Origin: Halalkalibacter krulwichiae
GTDB taxonomy: Bacteria > Bacillota > Bacilli > Bacillales > Bacillaceae_D
Length of the DNA: 64,000 nt
Assembly (NCBI RefSeq): GCF_002109385.1
Contig: NZ_CP020814.1
Span: 2,317,501-2,381,500, forward strand
Direction: 5' to 3'
The position numbers and the translations under genes are program-made. This document shows, one piece after another, positions 1 through 8,233 of the stretch (position 1 is its first letter; every line of letters begins with the position of its first letter). The notes under the pieces are model-generated. The model had not been told where the DNA came from, made no database searches, and was given only the letters and a program-made list of their open reading frames with translations.

Positions 1-124
1 AGTCATGTAAATCACCCTCTCCCATCCTTTAATTCCAACATATGTAGATATTGTAACAAGGTGATTGCCTATATGACATAAATTATAATTTTTCAACCTA
101 GTCTTAAACATTAGAGCTAAAAAA

Positions 125-154
125 GAAAAACACTTGTTTTTCCAAGTGTTTTTC
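125..154 (-). terminator. Rho-independent terminator of the 170-412 gene
   Basis: A perfect 12-bp stem (125-136 with 143-154) with a 6-base loop. On the minus strand it is followed by a run of T (complement of 120-124). It lies just after the stop codon of the small minus-strand gene. I see no gene in 1-124. Confidence 0.8.
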
Positions 155-169
155 TTCCTTTTCTATTAT

Positions 170-412
170 CTATCCTATTTTCTCATTTGTATCGTCATGA
201 TTTAGTAGTGAGCGCTTATTTACCGTAAGCTCGTTTTTATTTAATAAATATTTCAGGTGATCAACCGGCATAGCTCCTCTTCCCTTTCCATTTCCAAGTG
301 TAAATTGAACAATGTCTCCACTTTGTCTGACGATTGTTAATGTATCAGCCGAATTAAAAACACCTGGCATCACGTGAGCTATTTTATATTCTGTTCCTAG
401 TTCGAATGTCAT
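170..412 (-). CDS. Small protein of unknown function (80 aa)
   Basis: I do not recognise this 80-residue protein. It has no signal peptide or membrane segment and looks like a small soluble beta-rich protein (alternating hydrophobic residues at 8-45) with a polar C-terminal tail. The ATG is preceded by a good AAGGAGTG ribosome binding site, and a perfect hairpin terminator follows the stop, so it is very likely a real monocistronic gene. The gene upstream on the same strand begins beyond the amine oxidase end at 492, so it is not clearly in an operon. Confidence 0.7.
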   Translation of the reverse strand: MTFELGTEYKIAHVMPGVFNSADTLTIVRQSGDIVQFTLGNGKGRGAMPVDHLKYLLNKNELTVNKRSLLNHDDTNEKIG

Positions 413-491
413 AAGAGGACACTCCTTTTTGCAGTTTTGCTAGTAGTATGGCTTATGTCAATATTCTCCATACATACTTTTTCCATTTCGT

Positions 492-1832
492 TCATTTAAG
501 TAGCTCTACCACATCCATTGCCGCCCGTTCGCCGGATTGTATGGCTCCCTCCATGTACATTCTCCATTCTGATGCTAGCTCAGTCCCCGCCCAATGGATG
601 GGTCCAATTGGATTTCTTAAGCTTGGCCCTAATTGACTAATAACACCTATTGGAAAATGTATTCCATACCCTCCTCTAGTCCATTCATCATCTGACCAAT
701 CTTTTTCAAATACTTGACATGGCGACATCACTAATTGACCAAAATAACGTCTTAACTGATTTTTGATTTGATTTATTCTGCTTTCAACTGATAATCTACC
801 TAACTTACGGGCAAACTCACCTGTGATAAAGGTCGTTAATACACCCTTACTCATATCGGTTGGGGAGCTATCAAGCGTTAGCTTCACCGGTCCTTGATTA
901 GAATAAACTGTACCATTGTACCCTTGTTCCCTCCAAAATGGTTTTCCGTAGGTAAAGATCAACTTTATCACTGATGGCATACCGGCTCGTTCATTTAATT
1001 GAGCTCGATCGGCTAACAAAGGCGGTGAAAATTGAATACGCGTTACAAGATTAGGAGGGACCGCTAGCACAACTTTTTTCGCTCTCCAATTTTGATTATA
1101 TGTATGTACAAATACTCCATCAGCATCATATTCAATTGATTGTACTTGTTGATTAAACTGGATCTGCCCCTCTAAACTGTCAGCTATTCTTTTTGTTAGT
1201 GTACCTGCTCCCTCTTCAATCCAATAATCCTCAGCTGTTAGTAATCGATCTATTGATCCAGCAGCCGCGATACACCATAGCAAATCAAGGGTTGAAACCT
1301 CATACAATTTACTGCATAAAACTTCTTCAAGCAATAGTTGAAATAATTGTTTAGCCTTATTCGTAGATCCATGTTCTATAATAAATTGCTCGACTGTTTT
1401 TTTATCCAATTCTTGCGCTAATTCTGTTTTCCACGGACAGTCTTTTGAGAGTTGTTTACTCAAGATATTCATTCTCATTTTAAGCTTTAATGCATCAAGC
1501 GCTTCTATTAGTGACAGTGGCCAAGAGCCTGTTTTTTTCTCAATGACTCCATTAAAATCATAAATTGTATTACCAGTTCGGTATGTTGGTGTTAGTCGAA
1601 GACCGTACTTGGTTACTAGTTGCTTAACGCGCTTATGATAAGGGCTCACCCATTGAGCACCCAAATCTATTGCGATCTGCTCTTCTGTTTTAATTGTATG
1701 GATTCTTCCTCCTGATCTATGACGGGCTTCTAACACGATAAATGAACGATTCTGTTCTTTTAATTTTAGAGCTGCGGATAAGCCTGCTAAACCGGCACCA
1801 ACTATTACTACATCTGTTTCCCCTGATGACAC
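492..1832 (-). CDS. Flavin-dependent amine oxidase family protein
   Basis: A flavoprotein of the monoamine oxidase/phytoene desaturase superfamily, 446 aa. The N-terminal Rossmann motif VVIVGAGLAGLSAAL (about residues 8-22), followed by VLEARHRSGGRIHT, binds FAD. The C-terminal segment GTELASEWRMYMEGAIQSGERAA is the second FAD-contacting motif of amine oxidases. The likely role is oxidative deamination of a small amine, but the substrate cannot be read from the sequence. The start is GTG at 1832 with a GGGGA box 7 nt upstream. No signal peptide is seen, so it is cytoplasmic. The length is normal for the family. Confidence 0.85.
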   Translation of the reverse strand: MSSGETDVVIVGAGLAGLSAALKLKEQNRSFIVLEARHRSGGRIHTIKTEEQIAIDLGAQWVSPYHKRVKQLVTKYGLRLTPTYRTGNTIYDFNGVIEKKTGSWPLSLIEALDALKLKMRMNILSKQLSKDCPWKTELAQELDKKTVEQFIIEHGSTNKAKQLFQLLLEEVLCSKLYEVSTLDLLWCIAAAGSIDRLLTAEDYWIEEGAGTLTKRIADSLEGQIQFNQQVQSIEYDADGVFVHTYNQNWRAKKVVLAVPPNLVTRIQFSPPLLADRAQLNERAGMPSVIKLIFTYGKPFWREQGYNGTVYSNQGPVKLTLDSSPTDMSKGVLTTFITGEFARKLGRLSVESRINQIKNQLRRYFGQLVMSPCQVFEKDWSDDEWTRGGYGIHFPIGVISQLGPSLRNPIGPIHWAGTELASEWRMYMEGAIQSGERAAMDVVELLK

Positions 1833-1922
1833 GTATCATTCCCCACTTTCTTTCAATACGTATTCTTGAAGCATTTAATGTTATTGTTGGGCTTTTTTAG
1901 CGTTTTATGTGAAAAGAAAAAA

Positions 1923-1941
1923 AAGCAGCACAGGGCTGCTT
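1923..1941 (-). terminator. Terminator of ppaC
   Basis: A 7-bp stem AAGCAGC/GCTGCTT with a short loop, followed on the minus strand by a run of eight T. It sits 16 bp past the ppaC stop. Confidence 0.8.
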
Positions 1942-1956
1942 CTAAGAAAATAAATA

Positions 1957-2886
1957 TTATTTCGTAAATCCTTCTGTTAATTGCGGAACAACTTGTTTTT
2001 TGCGTGATACAACACCTTTTAATAGTGCTGTGTTATTTTCTAATGTTACACCAAAGCCTTTTTCAACGGTTTTTGCTGCTTGTCCTAGTGCCAGCACGAT
2101 TGAATCGTTGTTTAAAATATCTGTTACAACTAGTACAAATAAATCTAATTCTTTTTCAGCAATTACTTGAGTGATGGCTTCTTCTAGCTCTCCTTGACGC
2201 GCTAATACATCGTTTGTATCTACAGCATTTACTTGTGCAATTTCTACCTTACTGTCTGCCATCGTGAACTCTTTCGCATCTAAAGAGATAAGTTGAGCAA
2301 CTGTTTTGTCGCTTAAATCCGCTCCTGCTTTCAGCATTTCTAGCCCGTATACTGCGCTATCTACTTCAGCGATTTTAGCTAATTCTTCTGCCGCATCAAT
2401 ATCTTCTTGTGTGCAAGTCGGCGACTTAAACAATAATGAATCTGAAATAATTGCTGATAGCATTAATCCAGCAATCTCTTTGCTAACGGCAACATTCTTT
2501 TCTTTATATAGCTTTAAAAGAATCGTTGCTGTACACCCAACTGGCTCTGCGCGGAAATACAAAGGATCAGCTGTTTCAAAGTTTGCAATTCTATGATGGT
2601 CAATTACTTCTAACACACGTACACTATCGATGTCTTCTACACTTTGTTGACGCTCATTATGGTCTACTAAAATGACGTCATTTACTTCATTAGCAACTGT
2701 TTCTACAAGACGCGGTGCTTCTTGATTGAAGTAGTCTAACGCATATTGAGTTTCTCCATTTACTTCTCCTAAACGAACCGGCTCAACATTTTGACCTAAT
2801 TTGCTTTTCAGATCAGCATAAGCAATAGCAGAACAAATTGTATCTGTGTCTGGGTTTTTATGCCCGAAAATAAGTACTTTTTCCAT
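1957..2886 (-). CDS. ppaC: Manganese-dependent inorganic pyrophosphatase (family II)
   Basis: Hydrolyses pyrophosphate to phosphate in the cytoplasm, pulling biosynthetic reactions forward. It is a DHH-family phosphoesterase: the N-terminal [13 protein letters not shown] motif and the VIDHHR (DHH) motif carry the Mn ligands, and a C-terminal DHHA2 domain ends with the [10 protein letters not shown] signature. The frame opens at a GTG (2895) that overlaps the AAGGAG box. The ATG at 2886 has the box at proper spacing and gives 309 aa, the length of the Bacillus subtilis enzyme, so I chose it. Monocistronic with its own terminator. Confidence 0.95.
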   Translation of the reverse strand: MEKVLIFGHKNPDTDTICSAIAYADLKSKLGQNVEPVRLGEVNGETQYALDYFNQEAPRLVETVANEVNDVILVDHNERQQSVEDIDSVRVLEVIDHHRIANFETADPLYFRAEPVGCTATILLKLYKEKNVAVSKEIAGLMLSAIISDSLLFKSPTCTQEDIDAAEELAKIAEVDSAVYGLEMLKAGADLSDKTVAQLISLDAKEFTMADSKVEIAQVNAVDTNDVLARQGELEEAITQVIAEKELDLFVLVVTDILNNDSIVLALGQAAKTVEKGFGVTLENNTALLKGVVSRKKQVVPQLTEGFTK

Positions 2887-2993
2887 TTTTGCCACTCCTT
2901 GTTATGTATAATTAGATTTTTATTCCTCAAATGCTAATTTTACCATCTACTTGCACACTCAACAATATTTTGTAGCTTTTTTTACTAGATGTT

Positions 2994-4391
2994 TTACAAA
3001 ACATTCGCAGTGAGATCTCGTAATTGTCTTTCTTTTAAATGAAAGTAATTTAAATCCTTTTCATGTAATGTCTCTAGGTTGAAATTTTCTTTTATGTACC
3101 GGCTAAACTGCCAAACTTGTTGACGGATCGTTTGACCACTCTCTTCAGCAATCATCATACATGCATCGTATATTGCGATTAGAATGGATAGATCATTTTG
3201 GCCATAGTGACATATTTGAGAAAAAGTCGTATACAGCAACTCTTCAAATGTTTTCTGTGGTGCAATTACCTTGACTTCCTTTTCAATCTCGTATAGAAGA
3301 TAACGTCCGTCTTGTTCAGACGCTCTTCCTAATAGTTTTCCTAAATGCAATATGCCGTCAATTGCCGTATTCGGATCATTTATACCTGGTGAAATTGCTC
3401 TCAATGTCACTTCTACAATCTTACGAATTCCAAACTCTACGTCCTGCAGAATCGTTCTTTCAACACCAAGTACTACAAATTTCTTAAGCTTGATCTTTGG
3501 TAAGTCCTTTTTATAATACACGGTAAATACAGTTTTATTATCAGTAATAAAGGCTCCAATTCTTTGGTTTAGTTCTACAACGAGATCATACTTTTTAGCT
3601 AAATCAAATAAATGCTGATATTCAATTAGTTGAATGTAGCCAAATGTTTCACTTTTAAATTCTTTTTTTGAATAATAGTTTTTTGCCAAATTAGGCTTAT
3701 CGTTAGTAATTCTAACCTTCTCCTCTCCTTTCTTCGTTTTCATTCGTTCTTTAACTGTTTTTAACGTCTGTCTGGTAACCTCACTTATTAATTTATTCAC
3801 TTGAATAGATGCTGCAACAAAATGAATGAAATAAGCAAAAAAGGAAAGACAGATGATAGAGAAGAATACAGCTATTGTTGCTCCCAGTACTTCATATGTT
3901 AAATCCTCTCTCATGAATAATAGTGTGAGAATACTGTACATAAAGCCGCCCATATATATGCCTAGTACTCTCATCGTAATTTTATTAGTAATAAAATCAG
4001 TTAACGTTCTTGGGGAAAATTGGGATGAATACGTTGTTAAAACGACCATAATTGTTGAGAATGTAATTGTAATCATCGTTAACAATGCTGCAGCAATGGT
4101 TGCAAGAATGGTTTGAGCTAAGTTCACGCTAATTAACAAACTTGCCGGAAAAATATCCTGTACTTTTTCACCGTGTGCTGTATCAATCCAAATAATAAAA
4201 ATTGCTAATAAAGACGAAACTAAACAATAAACACTTGGTACTAACCAAATGTTCTTTCTTATCTTTAATATCCATTCAATCAAGTCAAACACCCTTCCTC
4301 CGAATAGATGTTTGTTAGGGTATCCCAAAATAGACTTCTTTATTTGAGGATACGAAAAGGATGTCACCTCTTCAGACTTGTGAAGTGACAT
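2994..4391 (-). CDS. DUF2254 family membrane protein
   Basis: 465 aa. It has about four transmembrane segments in the first 200 residues (near 45-70, 85-115, 140-160 and 165-195) and then a soluble C-terminal half of some 260 residues. The segment 'TMITITFSTIMVVLTTYSSQFSPRTLTDF' region is characteristic of DUF2254 (predicted membrane protein, COG4325). The biochemical role is unknown. The start overlaps the end of the upstream polysaccharide deacetylase gene by 28 bp, suggesting translational coupling and one operon. The AAGAGG box lies directly against the annotated ATG, so a slightly later start is possible. Confidence 0.8.
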   Translation of the reverse strand: MSLHKSEEVTSFSYPQIKKSILGYPNKHLFGGRVFDLIEWILKIRKNIWLVPSVYCLVSSLLAIFIIWIDTAHGEKVQDIFPASLLISVNLAQTILATIAAALLTMITITFSTIMVVLTTYSSQFSPRTLTDFITNKITMRVLGIYMGGFMYSILTLLFMREDLTYEVLGATIAVFFSIICLSFFAYFIHFVAASIQVNKLISEVTRQTLKTVKERMKTKKGEEKVRITNDKPNLAKNYYSKKEFKSETFGYIQLIEYQHLFDLAKKYDLVVELNQRIGAFITDNKTVFTVYYKKDLPKIKLKKFVVLGVERTILQDVEFGIRKIVEVTLRAISPGINDPNTAIDGILHLGKLLGRASEQDGRYLLYEIEKEVKVIAPQKTFEELLYTTFSQICHYGQNDLSILIAIYDACMMIAEESGQTIRQQVWQFSRYIKENFNLETLHEKDLNYFHLKERQLRDLTANVL

Positions 4392-4960
4392 CCTCTTTCT
4401 TTTAGACCTTGGATTAATTGTGGCAAAATTTCAAGTGTTTGCTTAAGCTCATGTAGCAAAATAATCGAGCCGTCTTGAACATGCTCCGTTACATTTTTAA
4501 CTATTTGTGTTGGATCATCCTTCAAGTCCCAATCAAAGGAGGAAATATCCCACATAATCACCTCTAAGTCTAGTTCTGACGCAATTTCGATTGTATCAGA
4601 ATTATGCTGTCCAAACGGTGGACGAAAGTATCGAACTGGATGATCAATTAGTTGCTCAACAATTCTTTTATTCGTTTTAATTTCTTTCATTTGTTCACTT
4701 TTGGTTAGCTTCACTAAGTTTTTATGACTATGTGAATGAAGCCCTATTTCATGACCTTCTCGTAAAACTCTAGACCACGGTCTTTTATGGTGTAGCAGCC
4801 TTGATTGCCAAAAAAACAGAGCGGGTACTTTTTCTTCTGCTAAAACATCTAAGAATTGATCTAAATATTTACTCGGCCCATCATCGAAAGTTAATAAAAC
4901 TTCATTCTTGCCTTCTTTTTTCAAATGAGTGGTTACTCGTTCTTCTGAGGAGTTGTACAC
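4364..4960 (-). CDS. Polysaccharide deacetylase (NodB domain) family protein
   Basis: A carbohydrate esterase family 4 domain of 198 aa. Motif 1 TFDDGP (residues 24-29, catalytic Asp and metal Asp), motif 2 HSHSH (75-79, metal histidines), motif 3 RPPFG (from R113), the WD segment of motif 4 and the closing LLHE are all visible, so the enzyme should be active on N-acetylated sugars such as peptidoglycan or chitin oligomers. No signal peptide is evident from the GTG start at 4960, which is unusual for a wall-acting enzyme. The start is uncertain because no strong ribosome binding site is seen. It overlaps the DUF2254 gene. Confidence 0.85.
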   Translation of the reverse strand: MYNSSEERVTTHLKKEGKNEVLLTFDDGPSKYLDQFLDVLAEEKVPALFFWQSRLLHHKRPWSRVLREGHEIGLHSHSHKNLVKLTKSEQMKEIKTNKRIVEQLIDHPVRYFRPPFGQHNSDTIEIASELDLEVIMWDISSFDWDLKDDPTQIVKNVTEHVQDGSIILLHELKQTLEILPQLIQGLKERGCHFTSLKR

Positions 4961-5020
4961 AACTTCTTTTGTTACAATTCATGGACTTTTCAACATGGCA
5001 ATTCCCACTTCGCGTTTGTA

Positions 5021-5281
5021 TTATCGGCTCTTCACTAATAAGTTTACTGCTTCCTGAATCAGTTCTTCAGTATCCTCACCTTTATTAATTTGATCCCTTA
5101 CACATTGTTCCAAATTAGTACTCACTACTAAACCGATTGTTCGGTCTAGTGCATTTCGCGCAGCTGACATTTGCGCAACTAAATCTTTACAGTCTTTTTC
5201 TTCTTCCATCATACGTAATAAAGCCCTAACTTGTCCCTCTACACGCTTTACTCTATTTTTCATTTGATCGTTGTACTTCAT
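5021..5281 (-). CDS. CstR-type (CsoR family) persulfide-sensing repressor, orphan copy
   Basis: 86 aa all-alpha repressor of the CsoR/RcnR family. Cys31 and Cys60 are present, but the position four residues before the second Cys, which is the copper-ligand His in CsoR, is Asn56. This C...N...C pattern and the ending EAVNLLVKSR match the CstR branch, which senses persulfides through the two cysteines rather than copper. It is closely similar to the second copy at 45314. No sulfur gene lies nearby, and its own upstream region carries an ATACN8GGTAT-like site, so it may be autoregulated and act in trans on the island at 40-52 kb. Confidence 0.85.
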   Translation of the reverse strand: MKYNDQMKNRVKRVEGQVRALLRMMEEEKDCKDLVAQMSAARNALDRTIGLVVSTNLEQCVRDQINKGEDTEELIQEAVNLLVKSR

Positions 5282-5320
5282 CTTCTTATCACTCTCCGGC
5301 TATATTCTTACCATAATTTT

Positions 5321-5336
5321 ATACACAGTAGGGTAT
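5321..5336. promoter_or_regulatory. Putative CstR operator upstream of the orphan cstR
   Basis: ATACACAGTAGGGTAT has one degenerate and one good half-site of the ATACC-N6-GGTAT motif found repeatedly in the sulfur island. It lies 40 bp upstream of the repressor start. Confidence 0.5.
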
Positions 5337-5373
5337 CTAGTCAACCTTGACTCGTCTTGGGATAAAATGTCTG

Positions 5374-5423
5374 TTGAATATAGAACATACTTTCGCATAT
5401 AATAAAAAACAAACATACGTTCT
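5374..5423 (+). promoter_or_regulatory. Sigma-A promoter with two LexA (SOS) boxes
   Basis: TTGAAT (5374-5379), an 18-bp spacer and TATAAT (5398-5403) form a vegetative promoter. A LexA-like box AGAACATACTTTCG (5382-5395) lies in the spacer, and a better one, CAAACATACGTTCT (5410-5423), lies just after the -10. The Gram-positive consensus is CGAACRNRYGTTYC. The placement predicts repression by LexA and induction by DNA damage. Confidence 0.7.
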
Positions 5424-5442
5424 TTTTAAGGGTGTGAATTTC

Positions 5443-6672
5443 ATGAAAACGGTCTTTCTTGTCGATATGCAATCTTTTTATGCCTCAGTCGAAAAAGCGA
5501 GATATCCTAACTTACATAATAAGCCACTAGTCGTCTCAGGCGACCCTAAGCGCAGATCGGGTGTTATTTTAGCAGCTTGTCCTTTGGCCAAAAAAAGCGG
5601 CATTAAAAATGGAGAACGTTTATGGGAAGCACAACAGAAATGTCTGGACCTAGTTGTCGTACCACCAAAAATGCAAGATTATATTACAATTTCCGTTCAA
5701 ATTACAGCGATACTAGAAGAATATAGCGATTTAGTCGAACCCTTTTCCATTGATGAACAATTTATTGATGTAACCGGAAGTGAGAGGTTATTTGGTCCTC
5801 CTTTAGAAATTGCTCAGAAAATCCAAAAGCAAATATGGGAAGAAACAAAGGTCCGAGCAAGAATTGGAATTGGGGAAAACAAAATTCTTGCCAAGATGGC
5901 TTGTGACAATTTCTCAAAAAAGAATAGATCTGGGATATTTTGGCTTAAAAAAGAAGAACTCAGTCAAACATTATGGCCTCTCCCCGTTGAGAAAATGTTT
6001 GGCGTTGGGAGTCGGATGGCTAGTCATTTGCGAAATATGGGTGTTCGAACAGTTGGACAACTCGCTAACGTTCCACTCCAACGTTTAAAAAAGCAATGGG
6101 GCATTAATGGTCAAATTCTTTGGATGACCGCACATGGAGAGGACTATTCTCCTGTTACAACCGCCTCTCACGATGGCCAAAAAGCAATTGGGCACGGTAT
6201 GACATTGCCTCGTGATTATATTAGTCTTACAGAGATTCGTGTCGTCTTACTTGAACTTTGTGAAGAAGTTTGTATGAGGGCTCGTAAATCAGGGGTTATG
6301 GGGCAAACAGTTACCATTAGCGTCAGTGGCGCTAGTTATGAAGTTCAAACAGGTTTTCATCGACAAACAACTTTATATGAACCAACTAACTATGTAATGG
6401 ATGTATTTCATACGGTTGAAAAGCTTTTTTTGCAGTTTTGGAACCATAATCCAATTAGACGCCTTGGTGTGAGCTTAACAAAACTTTGTCCTGATGATGA
6501 AGTCCAGCTTAGTTTGTTCGATACAGACCGCGATAAAAAAGTCGAACTTGGTTATGTAATGGATGGAATTAAGGATAAATACGGGACAACGTCGCTTATT
6601 CGCGCTTCCTCATTAACCAAGGCTGGGCAAGCATTTGAACGTTCAAAAAAGATAGGAGGACATTATAAATGA
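5443..6672 (+). CDS. Y-family DNA polymerase, UvrX/YqjW type (translesion synthesis)
   Basis: 409 aa ImpB/MucB/SamB-family polymerase. The N-terminal VFLVDMQSFYASVE carries the first catalytic Asp and the steric-gate region, and SIDEQFIDVT carries the second acidic pair (SIDE in the usual family motif). A helix-hairpin-helix region near KMFGVGSRMASHLRNMGV and a little-finger domain follow. It is closer to the UvrX/YqjW group than to housekeeping DinB. The open frame begins at 5347, but ATG 5443 follows the GGGTG box and matches the start of homologs. Its downstream partner overlaps by 4 nt. The SOS promoter just upstream suggests damage-induced expression. Confidence 0.9.
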   Translation: MKTVFLVDMQSFYASVEKARYPNLHNKPLVVSGDPKRRSGVILAACPLAKKSGIKNGERLWEAQQKCLDLVVVPPKMQDYITISVQITAILEEYSDLVEPFSIDEQFIDVTGSERLFGPPLEIAQKIQKQIWEETKVRARIGIGENKILAKMACDNFSKKNRSGIFWLKKEELSQTLWPLPVEKMFGVGSRMASHLRNMGVRTVGQLANVPLQRLKKQWGINGQILWMTAHGEDYSPVTTASHDGQKAIGHGMTLPRDYISLTEIRVVLLELCEEVCMRARKSGVMGQTVTISVSGASYEVQTGFHRQTTLYEPTNYVMDVFHTVEKLFLQFWNHNPIRRLGVSLTKLCPDDEVQLSLFDTDRDKKVELGYVMDGIKDKYGTTSLIRASSLTKAGQAFERSKKIGGHYK

Positions 6673-7016
6673 ATCAACAAGAGCATTTACAGCGCGGAAA
6701 TATTCTTTGGGAAAGTAGCCGAATGTTCTTACCTGAGCATAAGCAAGCTTTATTGCACCGTAAACAAGAAATAAAAAAAGTGGAAAAGCCTGAATTAGAT
6801 GAGCAAGAATGGCAAGAAATCGGAATCATTGTTTTCGATTCCCTCAAGCATGAACTGGATGTTAAAGTGATTTATTGGAACGACGGATTCTTCCATGAAT
6901 TAGTTGGCATTATTGATAAAGTCGATCTACATTTAAAGCGAATTAAGATTAGAATAGGTGAAGACATTGATTTTATAGCAATTGATTGTTTAAAAACAAT
7001 TGTGAGAATGGGATAA
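6669..7016 (+). CDS. YolD-like family protein
   Basis: 115 aa, overlapping the polymerase stop by ATGA, so translationally coupled. The pattern 'RG...WE..RM.LPEH' at the start and a beta-rich C-terminal half (VKVIYWNDGFFHELVGIIDKVD, then IKIRIGEDIDFI) is that of the YolD family, which in Bacillus is regularly encoded next to UvrX-type polymerases and has been suggested as a UmuD-like accessory factor. Expected to be induced together with the polymerase under LexA control. Confidence 0.85.
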   Translation: MNQQEHLQRGNILWESSRMFLPEHKQALLHRKQEIKKVEKPELDEQEWQEIGIIVFDSLKHELDVKVIYWNDGFFHELVGIIDKVDLHLKRIKIRIGEDIDFIAIDCLKTIVRMG

Positions 7017-7033
7017 ATTGCCGTCTGCTTTGT

Positions 7034-7063
7034 TGCATAGTGCACAGACAAACTCACATACTA
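7034..7063 (+). promoter_or_regulatory. Sigma-G (forespore) promoter of the spore protein gene
   Basis: TGCATA (7034-7039), exactly 17 bp, then CATACTA (7057-7063) fits the sigma-G consensus. It lies 31 bp upstream of the spore protein ATG. Confidence 0.75.
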
Positions 7064-7094
7064 GAACCATACTATTTGAAAGAGGTGATACATC

Positions 7095-7301
7095 ATGGCA
7101 AGCAACAACAATAGTTCAAATCAATTACTAGTTCCTGGAGTACAACAAGCTTTAGATCAAATGAAGTATGAGATTGCACAAGAATTTGGTGTTCAACTTG
7201 GCGCTGATACAACCTCTCGTGCCAACGGTTCAGTTGGTGGCGAAATCACAAAACGTCTTGTTCAAATGGCTGAACAACAATTAGGCGGTTCACAATTCTA
7301 A
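7095..7301 (+). CDS. Alpha/beta-type small acid-soluble spore protein (SASP)
   Basis: 68 aa DNA-binding spore protein. The conserved [10 protein letters not shown] segment contains the GPR protease cleavage site (after the Glu), and the second conserved block is [21 protein letters not shown]. It saturates forespore DNA, protects it from UV and heat, and is degraded at germination. It has a strong AAAGAGGTGATAC ribosome binding site and a sigma-G promoter. A paralog lies at 56543 on the other strand. Confidence 0.97.
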   Translation: MASNNNSSNQLLVPGVQQALDQMKYEIAQEFGVQLGADTTSRANGSVGGEITKRLVQMAEQQLGGSQF

Positions 7302-7350
7302 TTGAAAAACAATCCTAAGTCCACACATTCGTTTAAATAGCTATGGAATA

Positions 7351-7378
7351 GCAGTTTGAATCAATTGATTCAAACTGC
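7351..7378 (+). terminator. Terminator hairpin after the SASP gene
   Basis: A 12-bp perfect stem (GCAGTTTGAATC / GATTCAAACTGC) with an AATT centre and a short T-rich tail. Confidence 0.7.
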
Positions 7379-7401
7379 TTTACTTACATAAAGGTGGCTC
7401 A

Positions 7402-8118
7402 ATGATGAAGAAGGCTCTTATCCTATTAATCGTTACAATATGTTTACATACACCCTCGGTACTTGCCAATCACATACAACCTATACAATCACTAAAGTCC
7501 GTTTTAACTCCTACGATACAAGAAGCAATCACAAGCTATAAAAACAAAAAAACAACTTACGCCCCGTACTCCTTTACGACCGATTTTCACAACATCCAAA
7601 TCAAAGACATCGCAAAACTAAATAAGGAAAATTATTATGTCATTCAAGTTCTAGTCTCGACATATGAACATGCTCATAATCCTCCGAATATTACCTTTAA
7701 CTTGACCGTCTTACTGACCCCAGTTGGCCATAGAGTCATTAATATCAAAAGCAAAGAAGATCAAGAAGCAAGAAAGATCAACGCTTTTTATAAAGAAGCT
7801 GTTTCCGATATAGCACAAGCGTTTCAATTAAATCTCCAATCTTATAAAGCTTACAACACTACAAATATTCCAGCGCCACTTCGGCCATTTATTACAAAAA
7901 TCATTGTAGAACTGAATCCTTACATTTCTCCACCTTATAAAAATGTGATATCTCCAATCACTTTTCTAAAAGGAAACCGAGGGTTTATTGTCTTCAAACT
8001 GGCAGATGGGACAAATGTCAAATACGAACTGCGTATGGAGAACCAACAGTGGAAAATCATCAGCAAAGAAAAAAGACCGGGTAAAAAAATGAAAAAGACC
8101 CTCATATGGTATATGTAA
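7402..8118 (+). CDS. Secreted protein of unknown function
   Basis: 238 aa with a clear signal peptide (MMKK, then about 15 hydrophobic residues ending near VLANH, residues 18-23), so exported. The mature part is basic and aromatic-rich, with two similar-looking blocks: a first half ending around residue 105 and a second half around 110-225. The central part vaguely resembles the DUF3888 group of Bacillus secreted proteins, but I am not certain. No active-site motif is recognised. The ribosome binding site is AAGGTGG. It is flanked by hairpins on the 5' side, so it is probably monocistronic. Confidence 0.65.
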   Translation: MMKKALILLIVTICLHTPSVLANHIQPIQSLKSVLTPTIQEAITSYKNKKTTYAPYSFTTDFHNIQIKDIAKLNKENYYVIQVLVSTYEHAHNPPNITFNLTVLLTPVGHRVINIKSKEDQEARKINAFYKEAVSDIAQAFQLNLQSYKAYNTTNIPAPLRPFITKIIVELNPYISPPYKNVISPITFLKGNRGFIVFKLADGTNVKYELRMENQQWKIISKEKRPGKKMKKTLIWYM

Positions 8119-8233
8119 TCAAAGTCCCATTTAACGAAAAACCGCTAAAATCAACTTATTTCGTCACTTCGATACAAAAACGCATCAAAAAACGACAATA
8201 AAATTCATTTTTGTATTAAAATTCATTTTTGAA

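Noticed and set aside
5021..5281. Copper-sensing CsoR.
   Set aside because: The His required in the C-H-C copper site is Asn56, and the closest resemblance is to CstR. The same holds for 45314.
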